In this document: positions 28,857 through 36,765 of the stretch, in pieces
Numbering within the stretch: the stretch's first letter is position 1
How the letters are laid out: every line of letters begins with the position of its first letter
From: Myxococcus xanthus
GTDB taxonomy: Bacteria > Myxococcota > Myxococcia > Myxococcales > Myxococcaceae
Length of the DNA: 64,000 nt
Direction of reading: 5' to 3'
Assembly: GCF_006402735.1 (NCBI RefSeq)
Contig: NZ_CP017174.1
Span: 7,916,001-7,980,000, forward strand
The notes under the pieces: generated by a model
What the model saw: only the letters and a program-made list of their open reading frames with translations
Told to the model about the DNA's origin: nothing
Databases searched by the model: none
Made by a program: the position numbers and the translations under genes

Positions 28857-29471
28857 ATGGCGCACCTCTCGCGAGTCCTCACCGTCGTCCTGGGCGCCGC
28901 GCTCGGCGCGCTGGGGGCCTGGGTGTTGATGAAGCCCGCGTCGCCGTCGCTGCCGGACACGCCGTCCGTCGTGCAGCAGATGCGGGACGTGGCCCGGCTG
29001 GAGACGCTGGAGGTCGCGCTCTACAAGAAGGTGACCTTCACCCCGGAGCCCCAGGCCACGGATGCGCTCTGGAAGGACGTGCTGAACTGGGCGCGTTACG
29101 CGCTCCAGAATCCGCATGGCCGCGCCATCGTCTTCGCGAACGCGCACCTGGGCTTCGACTTCCAGCGCTTCGACCGCTCTCATCTCCAGGTGACGGGCAC
29201 GCGCGTCTACGTGGTGCTGCCGCCCATGGAGGTGAAGGTGGAGCTGCGTCCCGGCGAGACGGAGGTCATCGACTCCAACCTGGACAGCGAGCAGACCGCG
29301 CAGTTGCTGGAGAAGGCCCGCATCGCCTTCGAGCAGGAGGTCCGCTCGAACGGGAAGCTCCAGCGGCGAGCGCGGGAGTCCGCGGAGCGCTCGCTGCGGG
29401 CGCTGCTGCTCACGCTGGGCTACCGCGAGGTGATGTTCGTGGACCAGCTGCCCGCGGGCACGGCGGGCTGA
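28857..29471 (+). CDS. Membrane-anchored DUF4230 protein
   Basis: The 204-residue product has an N-terminal membrane anchor (VLTVVLGAALGALGAWVL). The DUF4230-like body contains ARLETLEVALYKKVTF, the all-beta stretch GTRVYVVLPPMEVKVE, and a charged helix before LLLTLGYREVMF. Function of the family is unknown; it is membrane-bound and probably faces the periplasm. An alternative ATG at 28812 overlaps the regulator stop as ATGA and would couple the genes, but neither start has a good ribosome site. Confidence 0.65.
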   Translation: MAHLSRVLTVVLGAALGALGAWVLMKPASPSLPDTPSVVQQMRDVARLETLEVALYKKVTFTPEPQATDALWKDVLNWARYALQNPHGRAIVFANAHLGFDFQRFDRSHLQVTGTRVYVVLPPMEVKVELRPGETEVIDSNLDSEQTAQLLEKARIAFEQEVRSNGKLQRRARESAERSLRALLLTLGYREVMFVDQLPAGTAG

Positions 29472-29478
29472 AACCGCC

Positions 29479-30738
29479 TCACACCGCGGACAGGCCCTCT
29501 TCCGTCAGGCGGAAGGCGCCCGGGATTCCATCCGGCGAGGGCACGAGCCGCGCCAGCGACTCACACGCGGCGGCATCCGACTCGCGGCAGACCAGCACCA
29601 GTTCCCGCCGTCCGAGGGCCACGCGCAGGGGGGCCTCTCCAGCGAGCAGTGCCAGCTCCTTGCGCTGCGAAGGCAGGAGCAGCCGCGCGGCGTCGTGGCC
29701 GTCCCCCTCCGCCACGGCCCAGAGTCCGGAGAAGGCCTCCGCCAACCGGACCTCCCCCTGGTCGACGAGCACGGGCCGCACCGGGGCCAGACGCGAGGCG
29801 AGGTTGCGCCATGCCGCCGCGTCCGCCGACTCCGGCGTGAGTCCCGCGGGGGCCAGTGCGGCTTCGGGCAGGTAGCGCACGAACTCCGCGTCCTCCAGCA
29901 CGTAGAAGACTTCCAGACCCGCGGGACCGGGCCGGTGCAAGGCGCCCACGGCGCGCGCCGCGAAGTCCGCTGGGCGCAGCACCGGACGCAGCCGCGCTTC
30001 CAACGCCGCGACCTCCGCGCTCAGGCCCGAGGACAACCCGCCGAGCCGCGCAGCTAGCGCATCCGCGTAGGCAGTGAGCCCCTGCGTGCCCGGGGACTCC
30101 TGGTAGGCCGCGAACAGCGAGCCCACGTCCACGCGCCCAACACCGCCCGTGGCGAGCTTCACGAGCAGGTCCTTCCCCTGCCGTCGGAACGCCACCCGGG
30201 CGCGGCCCAGCGCGGCGGTGAGCGCGGCGGTGAACTCCGGGCGCAGCACCTGCTCCTGGGGAACGGGCGGAGGCGGCAGGTCCACGGACTCCAGTTCCTC
30301 CTTCAGCAGCCGCGCCTCGGCGTCGAAGGGGTCGCGAGCCAGCGCATCCGCGACATAGGCACGCGCCTTGTCCGCTTCACCGCGCCGCAGTCCCAGCACC
30401 GCGAGCACCTTGAGCACTTCCGGGTCTCCCGGAGACTGGGCCAGGACCTCGGTCAGCAGTCGCTCCGCGTCGCCGTGGCGCTCCAGTCCGAGTAGGGCCC
30501 GCGCCAGCCCCAGCCGCACGGGCAGGTCGCGTGGGAAGTCCCGCCGCAGGGTCTCCAGCAGCGGCAGCGCCTCACGTTCAGCGCCCGCGTTGATGAGGGC
30601 GTGCGCCAGGGCCAACCGCAAGGCGGAGCCGAGGCCACGCTGCGCCTCGGCGCGGAGCAGGGACAGCTCCGCGTCGCTCAGAATCTCACCCGCCTCCACC
30701 TTGCGGCGGACGCGCTCCAGGTCCAGGGGGGCACTCAC
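29479..30738 (-). CDS. TPR protein with DUF1444-like C-terminal domain
   Basis: Residues up to about 160 form TPR-like helices (ALRLALAHALINAGAEREAL, EVLKVLAVLGLRRGEADKAR). The rest resembles DUF1444: VAFRRQGKDLLVKLATG, the long helix with LAARLGGL, FYVLEDAEFVRYLPEAAL, and LVCRESDAAACESLARLV. No signal or membrane segment. GTG at 30738 is preferred; the ATG at 30759 adds codons GTT, AAA and CCA, rare in this genome. Divergent from sitA6 with about 51 bases between. Confidence 0.65.
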   Translation of the reverse strand: MSAPLDLERVRRKVEAGEILSDAELSLLRAEAQRGLGSALRLALAHALINAGAEREALPLLETLRRDFPRDLPVRLGLARALLGLERHGDAERLLTEVLAQSPGDPEVLKVLAVLGLRRGEADKARAYVADALARDPFDAEARLLKEELESVDLPPPPVPQEQVLRPEFTAALTAALGRARVAFRRQGKDLLVKLATGGVGRVDVGSLFAAYQESPGTQGLTAYADALAARLGGLSSGLSAEVAALEARLRPVLRPADFAARAVGALHRPGPAGLEVFYVLEDAEFVRYLPEAALAPAGLTPESADAAAWRNLASRLAPVRPVLVDQGEVRLAEAFSGLWAVAEGDGHDAARLLLPSQRKELALLAGEAPLRVALGRRELVLVCRESDAAACESLARLVPSPDGIPGAFRLTEEGLSAV

Positions 30739-30789
30739 TGGCGGGACTTTAACGACCATCTCGGCGCTGGACGATAGGTTCCCCAAACC

Positions 30790-31470
30790 ATGCGAACGCT
30801 CCTGTCACTCTGGCTACTGCTGCTCACAGCACCGTGGGCAGGCTGCGCGTCGACTCCACAGGCGTCCATTCAGCAAGCATGGGACGACGCCGAGGAGGCA
30901 TGCGCCACGCCAGATGATGCCCCGTGCGTCTCGCTCCTGTGCATGGGAGACGCCTGCGGCTTCTACCGGTGTCAGGACCTGGACGGCGCGGTGGAACTCG
31001 CGCGCTTCCCACCGGCTCGTCCGCCCGCGGCGACCGCGGCTCCCGGCCGAGGCCCCCGGAGGCACTGGGGCGGAGGACAGCATCTGCCTCGGGGCGCCGT
31101 CATGGTGTTCCCCAACTGGAATGGCGCCCCTGAGCGAGCCTTCTCAGCGCCACCGCGACTCACGCCCGGACGCTGGGAGAAGCACCACATCTTCCCGCAG
31201 GCAGAGGACCTCGCCCGCTGGTTCGAACGGCAGGGAGTGAAAATCCACGACTACACGATGCCCATTCCACGCCACGTCCATCAGCGGATTCACCGAGGCG
31301 GCGAACGCGGCGGCGCGTGGAACAGGGCCTGGCGTGAGTTCAAAGACGCGAACGAGGGTGCGACCCCAACCGAGATTTTCAGACACGCAGGGGAGCTTAT
31401 TCACCGCTTTGAGCTCATGGGCGGGCCTATTCAGCCCTACTATTCCCGCCTGGAGCATGAGGACGAATGA
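30790..31470 (+). CDS. SitA6-type polymorphic toxin lipoprotein
   Basis: The 226-residue precursor has a lipoprotein signal (LLLLTAPWAGC). Its C-terminal domain (about 125-226) begins KHHIFPQ (H132, H133) and continues with GVKIHDYTM, PRHVHQRIH, GGAWNRAWREF and IHRF. This matches the DUF2380/TIGR02269 lipoprotein family renamed SitA6, with HNH-nuclease-like histidines. Sit toxins pass between kin by outer-membrane exchange and kill cells lacking the partner immunity protein (Wall laboratory work). The stop overlaps the next gene by four bases. Confidence 0.85.
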   Translation: MRTLLSLWLLLLTAPWAGCASTPQASIQQAWDDAEEACATPDDAPCVSLLCMGDACGFYRCQDLDGAVELARFPPARPPAATAAPGRGPRRHWGGGQHLPRGAVMVFPNWNGAPERAFSAPPRLTPGRWEKHHIFPQAEDLARWFERQGVKIHDYTMPIPRHVHQRIHRGGERGGAWNRAWREFKDANEGATPTEIFRHAGELIHRFELMGGPIQPYYSRLEHEDE

Positions 31471-32192
31471 CGCGTTTCTTCTGGCTGCGCGAAGACTCGA
31501 CGGCGCAAGCCCACACCAACGGCAGCCTCAACGCCGCCCACAAGTGGGGGCTGCCCGGACTCAAGGAATGTCCGGGCTGCGGTGAAACCTGGGCCGGCTC
31601 GGGACACCAGTATCCCGCCGTTGATTTGTCCGTCCTGCCCGAGCAGGGCGCCTTCCTGAAAGCCAGGCCTGAGACATTCACCGAGTTCTCACGGCTCCGG
31701 GAGTTGGTGCGACCTCTGGCACCGCCAGGTGCCCTGCTTCCCCCGGGGACGACGTTCGGCCCGTTGGTGGGAACCGCGTCTGGACGGTTCGGTCCCTTCG
31801 CATGGCTGGGTAGCAGTCTGCTGCTGATTCGCCACGAAGAACTGGAGCGACTTCGAGAGGAAGGCATCCGCGGACTGCTCGGCGCGCGAACAGAGCTGCG
31901 GTTCCGGCAGAAGGATGCCCCCGAGTTCCTGGAGCTTCAGCTCGACCCGCGTGGTCAACTGCACGCGGACTGCATGCCTCCGGACCTGCCCCCTCGGTGC
32001 GACACCTGTGGACGCCTCGGGTTCCGTCGGCCCGACGAGCCCATTCTCGACGCGGCCTCGCTCCCAGTGGACGTCGACCTGTTCCGGGTGGGCAACTTCG
32101 CCACGATGATTGTCGGCACCGAGCGGTTCATGGAAACAGTGCGCCGCCTGGAACTGGACGGCATTTCGTTCCGCGAACTGCCCACGCGCTGA
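31467..32192 (+). CDS. SitI6-type double-CXXCG immunity protein
   Basis: The 241-residue soluble protein has two zinc-knuckle-like motifs, CPGCG (C35, C38) and CDTCG (C178, C181), the mark of the double-CXXCG family found only beside SitA6-type toxins. It should bind and neutralise the toxin made from the preceding gene, to which it is coupled by ATGA overlap. It contains the stretch LLPPGTTFGPLVGTASGRFG. Lower GC3 than its flanks supports mobility of the pair. Confidence 0.88.
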   Translation: MTRFFWLREDSTAQAHTNGSLNAAHKWGLPGLKECPGCGETWAGSGHQYPAVDLSVLPEQGAFLKARPETFTEFSRLRELVRPLAPPGALLPPGTTFGPLVGTASGRFGPFAWLGSSLLLIRHEELERLREEGIRGLLGARTELRFRQKDAPEFLELQLDPRGQLHADCMPPDLPPRCDTCGRLGFRRPDEPILDAASLPVDVDLFRVGNFATMIVGTERFMETVRRLELDGISFRELPTR

Positions 32193-32204
32193 CAGGCGCG
32201 TCCT

Positions 32205-32447
32205 TCAGTGCCTGCTCGGTTGCTGCGGCTCCTGCATCGGCATGGGCCGGCCCATGCTGGCCGCGGGCGCCTCGTCCTCGAGCATGCCGCGAATCATCTC
32301 GCGCAGCTCGGCGGAGTCCTCGTGGCCGTGCGCTGAGACCGCGTGCGAGATGGCCGCCTGGAATACCTCGTCCTCCTCACCCGAAATCGTCAGCGTGCAG
32401 TGGGTGTCACTGGGCGCCTTCCGGCAGTCCATCGTCTTGCGTGACAT
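32205..32447 (-). CDS. DUF1059 small protein
   Basis: The 80-residue product starts MSRKTMDCRKAPSDTHCTLT and has AAISHAVSAHGHED followed by LREMIRGML, which is the DUF1059 pattern, plus a Met/Pro/Gln-rich tail. Function is unknown. GGAGGAG precedes the ATG at 32447, an excellent ribosome site, so the short frame is real. It converges on the sitI6 gene, 12 bases from its stop. Confidence 0.8.
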   Translation of the reverse strand: MSRKTMDCRKAPSDTHCTLTISGEEDEVFQAAISHAVSAHGHEDSAELREMIRGMLEDEAPAASMGRPMPMQEPQQPSRH

Positions 32448-32553
32448 GGCGGTGTCTCCTCCTCCCTCAGAGGTGGACACCGCCGCCCAGCGCCACAAGG
32501 GAGGGACAGGCAGCCAGGGCCCGGCTGCCGTGCCCACCATCACACCTTCCGCC

Positions 32554-34239
32554 TCAGCGCGCGTTGAGCGTGGCCACGAAGAACGCACTCCGCGCCTCGA
32601 ACAGCCGCGCCGACACCCCGTCGTACTGCTGCTGCGCCTCGGGCGTCTCGAAGTACTGGTCGTTCCACGAGCCCATGCCGCCGAACACGTCGGACAGCTG
32701 GTAGGCGAGCAGTCCACGCAGCTTCTCCTCGGACATCCCCAGCGACTGGAACAGTCCCAACGAGCCCAGCCTGTCCTCGAAGACCTGCACCGGCCGCCCG
32801 TCGAAGCCCGCGGCCTTCACCGCCTCCAGGTAATCCGGCACCCGCTCCGGTGACAGTTCGTCGTAGCGCGGCGCCTGCCCTTCGAGCGCGAACAGCGCCA
32901 GCTTGAACGCATCCCCGAAGTTCGAGCCCTGCGCGGTCGCGAAGTCACCCGCCTCCCGCAGTGCCTTCGTGAAGCCACGCCGCGCCGCGTCCCAGGACGG
33001 CCCCTCGGATACGGGCGCGGGCCCGGCCGCCAGCTCGTGGAACAGGTACATCTGGTACACGTCGGGATTGGACTGCAGGCGCAGCAACTCCTTGCCCGGA
33101 ATCCATCCCGGGTCCTCATCCCGAGAGAACGCAGGCCGGACGCATCCGCGCAGGGGCTCGGGGATGACCAACTCCGCGCCATGGGCCCGGGCCGCCTGCT
33201 GCAACGCCATCATCAGGTTGCCAGTCAGAAGCGACTGGAGCCCATCTGGCGCCATCGTCCGGAGACGGGCCTCGAAACCCTCCGCCGTCACGGGCGGCTC
33301 CCCCTCCGCCAGGAACGAGTTCTGGTCCCGGGCGATGCGCGTCCAGGCATCCGCGGCAAAGGGCTGCGCGGACACCAGGTCAGCGAACTGCTGAGGCGTG
33401 GTGGTGTCGGTGAGGAGGAGCTGCTCCTCCGACGGGACGAACTCCGCCTGCTGCTCGGGAGACAGCATCTCGCGAAACAGTGCGTCCGGGTCGCTGGTGT
33501 AGAAGCAGGCCCGGAGCGCGTCTGGAATCGTCACGTCCGCGCCGTGACGGCGAAGGGTCGCCTGGAGTTCCTCCACCAGGTCACCGCCGCGCAAGTCGTA
33601 GTGCACGAACCCGTCCGGCGAGGCCAGGTAGTCCGGCACCTCCGAGGCCGGCACCGCAGGCCGGTCGTTGAGCTGGTTGTTCTCGGAGATGGACTCCGCC
33701 CAGGCCTCGAAGACGCGGTCCGCGTGCGGCTGCGCACGGGCGAAGTCCACGAGTTGCCGCGCGGTGAGCAGGTGCGGGCGGCTGGAGTGCATTCGCAGGA
33801 GGAAGAGCGAGGACGCCCCGCCCGAGGACACCTCCAGCACCATGCCTCCCGAGTTGGCGAACGCGGCGGCGATGTGCGTGGGAAGCGCCTCGGACGAGGA
33901 CGCACCGAGGTCCACCACGCGAACGGAGCGCACCCCACCCGCATCGAACGAGTCGAGCCACGTGGCGAGCGGGAGCTCACGCCCATCCTGGAGCCGCACA
34001 CCCAGGGAGTACGCTCTCGGCACCTCGAGCCGCCGCAGCGCCCAGGCCTCGCCCAGCTCCTCTTCCAGCGCATCGAGCCTCTGGGGCCACCTGGAACGGT
34101 CCTCCCGCAACAGCGAGGACACCAGCACCAGGCAAAGGTCATCCACCCGCACGCACTGCCTCCGGGAAACGGACGCGGCGGGAAGCGCCGCACCGGAGGC
34201 CAGACAAAGCACGGCAACGGACGGATGCAAACACGTCAC
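32554..34239 (-). CDS. Secreted protein of unknown function with internal duplication
   Basis: Not recognised as a known family. The 561-residue product from GTG 34239 has a probable signal peptide (SVAVLCLASGAALPAASVS). Two segments of about 110 residues are related: one from about 157 (LLTARQLVDFARAQPHADRV ... RRHGADVTIPDALRACF) and one from about 276 (TPQQFADLVSAQPFAADAW ... RAHGAELVIPEPLRGCV). A third helical part follows. No enzyme motif was seen. Two copies of CCGCGTCAGG, 27 bases apart (34248-34257 and 34275-34284), lie just upstream. It follows the serine-protease gene on the same strand by 56 bases. Confidence 0.6.
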   Translation of the reverse strand: MTCLHPSVAVLCLASGAALPAASVSRRQCVRVDDLCLVLVSSLLREDRSRWPQRLDALEEELGEAWALRRLEVPRAYSLGVRLQDGRELPLATWLDSFDAGGVRSVRVVDLGASSSEALPTHIAAAFANSGGMVLEVSSGGASSLFLLRMHSSRPHLLTARQLVDFARAQPHADRVFEAWAESISENNQLNDRPAVPASEVPDYLASPDGFVHYDLRGGDLVEELQATLRRHGADVTIPDALRACFYTSDPDALFREMLSPEQQAEFVPSEEQLLLTDTTTPQQFADLVSAQPFAADAWTRIARDQNSFLAEGEPPVTAEGFEARLRTMAPDGLQSLLTGNLMMALQQAARAHGAELVIPEPLRGCVRPAFSRDEDPGWIPGKELLRLQSNPDVYQMYLFHELAAGPAPVSEGPSWDAARRGFTKALREAGDFATAQGSNFGDAFKLALFALEGQAPRYDELSPERVPDYLEAVKAAGFDGRPVQVFEDRLGSLGLFQSLGMSEEKLRGLLAYQLSDVFGGMGSWNDQYFETPEAQQQYDGVSARLFEARSAFFVATLNAR

Positions 34240-34295
34240 GGCCTCGCCCGCGTCAGGACGGCACGCGAGCGAAGCCGCGTCAGGCGAAGCGACAG

Positions 34296-36485
34296 CTACT
34301 TCTTCGGCTTCGGCTCGCCGTGGGTGTAGATGTCGTAGCCGATGCCGCCCAGGCTCTCGCGGTCAGGCTTGTCCTGGTCGAACTGCACGACCTCCAGGTG
34401 GTAGGGCTCCGGCGTGGCGTCCGCCGAGCGCTCGAAGAACATCCGCAGTTGGTGCTCCTCGCGGAAGCCCAGCGGCAGCTCGTGGAACACGCCCCCTTCC
34501 GGAGACACGACCTCGAACTCGCCTTCGCGCAGCATCTTCATGCCCTCGGCCTTGCCGCCCACCTCCACCCAGCGCTTGAACAGCTCGTCCGGCAGACGCA
34601 CGACGACACGGCCGCCATTCACCGGGAAGGGCCGCTGCCGGTCCGTTTCCGGCACCCGCACCGCCAGCCGCAGCGCCCGGATTCCCTCGTGCACGTTGCG
34701 CACGATGAAGTGGACCTCCTCGCTGCCGGACTCCAGGTCCACGATGTTCACGTTGCGCCAGATGATGTTGTTGTTCTGACGGACGTTGGTGCCGATGTCC
34801 GTCGTCTCGGTGAACGACATGGGGTCGGATGCGGACTCCCAGCGCGCCACCAGGCAGTAGTGGCCCTCGCCGGGCAGGCCGCTCCACGGCGACTCGACGA
34901 TGTGCGTGTCGGGCGTGAAGCCGTTGACGGCGACGTCACCGAACTGCGTCCAGTCCGTGGGCCAGGCCAGGCCGGTGGAGGCGTTGGCGTAGTACAGCTT
35001 GAGGCGCCCCGCGGCGCCCGGACGGGGCCCGCCGTGCAGCTTCACGTAGGCGTAGTTCGTCGCGCCCAGCTCGGGGTTCTGGTGGACGTGCGGGTTGGCG
35101 ACGCCGTCCGGGTTGCGGCGAATCCAGATGTACGGGCTGGCCCACATGTCCTGGCCCGCGGTGGCGGGGTCCGGCTCCAGGCCGGTGTCGGACCAGGTGT
35201 CGCGCATCCAGACGTCATACGGGTCCGGGCAGGTGGCGCTGCGCAGCGCGCACTGAGGCAACAGCGAGCCCAGGTGGGAGATGATGGAGGTGATGGGCAC
35301 GCCACGGTTGGGGCAGTTGGCGCAGTGGTGCAGCGCGACGACGCGGTGGTCGGAGTTGGCGATGACGGGAGAGCCGGACGAGCCACCCTGGGTGTCCGCG
35401 TAGTAGCCGATGTCCGGCGGACCACCCGGCGAGCACGCGGGCCGGTTGAGGGCGAAGATTTCCGCGAAGCCCGAGGCGTCCGACGCGTGCGTGGAGTTGC
35501 GGGCGATGTGCTTGCCCCAGGCGGCGGGGTGCTGGGGAATGTAGATGCGCTCATCCACGAACGCGGTGGTGTTGCGCAGTTGGAGGTAGCCGTAGGTGGC
35601 CGTGGGGTTGGTGGGCAGCCGCACCAGGGCGTAGTCCCGGGGCGCGTCCACGGCGATGAGCGTGGAGCTCGTGGCCACCACCGTGCCCGGACAGCCGAAC
35701 CAGCTGTTGCAAGCGGAGGTACAGGCGCCGCCCTCGGCCATGAACTCGAAGTCGGTGTTGAGCGCGTCCGCGGTGTTGGCGATGCAGTGCTCGTTGGTCA
35801 TCACGTGGCCCTGGTTGCCCACGAGCCAGCCCGTGCAGGCCCCGCTGCCATTGATGAGCAGACGGGCCACCGCGCGCGAGTGCTTGTACTGACGCGGGTC
35901 CGACGTCTGGTAGCAGCGCGCGTTGCGCGAGTCGTCCGGACCGCAGACGGCCTTGTTGTCCAGGTCCTCGCCCAGCGCCGCCAGGTTGGCGAAGCCGCGA
36001 GCGAACCGGTCGATGGTGTAGCCGGACTTCGCGTGGCCGCCCACGCTCCACAGCTCGACGATGGCGACGTCACCGGAGATGTGACCACTCCAGAAGCCGC
36101 CCCTCACCGGCGCGTTGCCCTCGCCCTTGCCGATGCCCTCGTAGCGGTACTCGCGCGAGCCGTCCGGCGCGCGGACGATGACGTAGTCCCCCGGCGCGAG
36201 CGCGAACTGGCTGAAGTGCGGCGCGATGTACGTGGCACCCGGGCTGCTGACGCGGTCCGTCCAGGCCAGCTCGGCCTGAGCGCGAACCCCCTCCGGCCGC
36301 GCCTTGGGCTGACGTGACTTGAACGTGGCGACGACGTCCTCACCCACCTTCACGCGCCCCTGGGCATCCCGCTGCAGGGGAGGTTGTGACGTACGGCCCT
36401 CGCAGACCGCACGCTCTTCCGCCATGGCACCGCCGCCGGCCAGCATCATGCCGGCCAGCAACAGGCCTCTCAGATTGATTCTCAC
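34296..36485 (-). CDS. Secreted trypsin-like serine protease with C-terminal extension
   Basis: The 729-residue product starts at GTG 36485 with GAGG six bases upstream. A signal peptide (GLLLAGMMLAGGGAMA) leads to a pro-region and a chymotrypsin-fold domain with H233 (MTNEHC), D284 (APRDYALVRL) and S370 (GGSSGSP). Paired cysteines abound. Residues about 440-729 are beta-rich and may bind substrate or surface. A sigma54-type promoter and an upstream palindrome suggest regulated expression. It could be predatory or developmental, an inference. Confidence 0.85.
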   Translation of the reverse strand: MRINLRGLLLAGMMLAGGGAMAEERAVCEGRTSQPPLQRDAQGRVKVGEDVVATFKSRQPKARPEGVRAQAELAWTDRVSSPGATYIAPHFSQFALAPGDYVIVRAPDGSREYRYEGIGKGEGNAPVRGGFWSGHISGDVAIVELWSVGGHAKSGYTIDRFARGFANLAALGEDLDNKAVCGPDDSRNARCYQTSDPRQYKHSRAVARLLINGSGACTGWLVGNQGHVMTNEHCIANTADALNTDFEFMAEGGACTSACNSWFGCPGTVVATSSTLIAVDAPRDYALVRLPTNPTATYGYLQLRNTTAFVDERIYIPQHPAAWGKHIARNSTHASDASGFAEIFALNRPACSPGGPPDIGYYADTQGGSSGSPVIANSDHRVVALHHCANCPNRGVPITSIISHLGSLLPQCALRSATCPDPYDVWMRDTWSDTGLEPDPATAGQDMWASPYIWIRRNPDGVANPHVHQNPELGATNYAYVKLHGGPRPGAAGRLKLYYANASTGLAWPTDWTQFGDVAVNGFTPDTHIVESPWSGLPGEGHYCLVARWESASDPMSFTETTDIGTNVRQNNNIIWRNVNIVDLESGSEEVHFIVRNVHEGIRALRLAVRVPETDRQRPFPVNGGRVVVRLPDELFKRWVEVGGKAEGMKMLREGEFEVVSPEGGVFHELPLGFREEHQLRMFFERSADATPEPYHLEVVQFDQDKPDRESLGGIGYDIYTHGEPKPKK

Positions 36486-36567
36486 GCAGAACCTCGTGGG
36501 GGGTGGCAACCACCGGGGGTGGACGCCCGAAGCAGGACTGCGGGCACCGGCGGGCCCGCGGTCCTGG

Positions 36568-36583
36568 AGCAAGCAACGAGCCA
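36568..36583 (-). promoter_or_regulatory. Sigma54-type promoter of the serine-protease gene
   Basis: The minus strand reads TGGCTCGTTGCTTGCT, with GG-N10-GC spacing and close agreement to the consensus TGGCACGnnnnTTGCW (TGGC, CG and TTGCT all match). A start near 36556 gives a leader of about 70 bases to the GTG at 36485. Confidence 0.6.
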
Positions 36584-36691
36584 CACTTTCAGTTCTAGCC
36601 AGACAAGGAGATTGCAATGGGGAAGCATCCGCGCCCCTCAGACACGGGCCCTTCCCGGCGCAACGGGCTTCGCGGTGTGACGCGCGCCGCA

Positions 36692-36711
36692 ACACTTTGA
36701 GTGGAAAGTGT
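36692..36711. promoter_or_regulatory. Palindrome, candidate enhancer-binding-protein site
   Basis: ACACTTT-N6-AAAGTGT is a perfect seven-base palindrome about 136-155 bases upstream of the predicted sigma54 transcript start, the usual distance for a bacterial enhancer. A further ACACTTT half-site lies at 36583-36589 beside the promoter. The 280-base gap 36486-36765 holds no gene. Confidence 0.5.
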
Positions 36712-36765
36712 AACGCCGCGAGCTACCGGCCCGCCTGAGGCACCACGTCGTCCTGTCCGCTGCGC

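Noticed and set aside
34320-36317. 665-codon plus-strand frame opposite the serine protease
   Set aside because: Val/Arg/Gly-rich shadow; the protease on the minus strand has signal peptide and catalytic triad.
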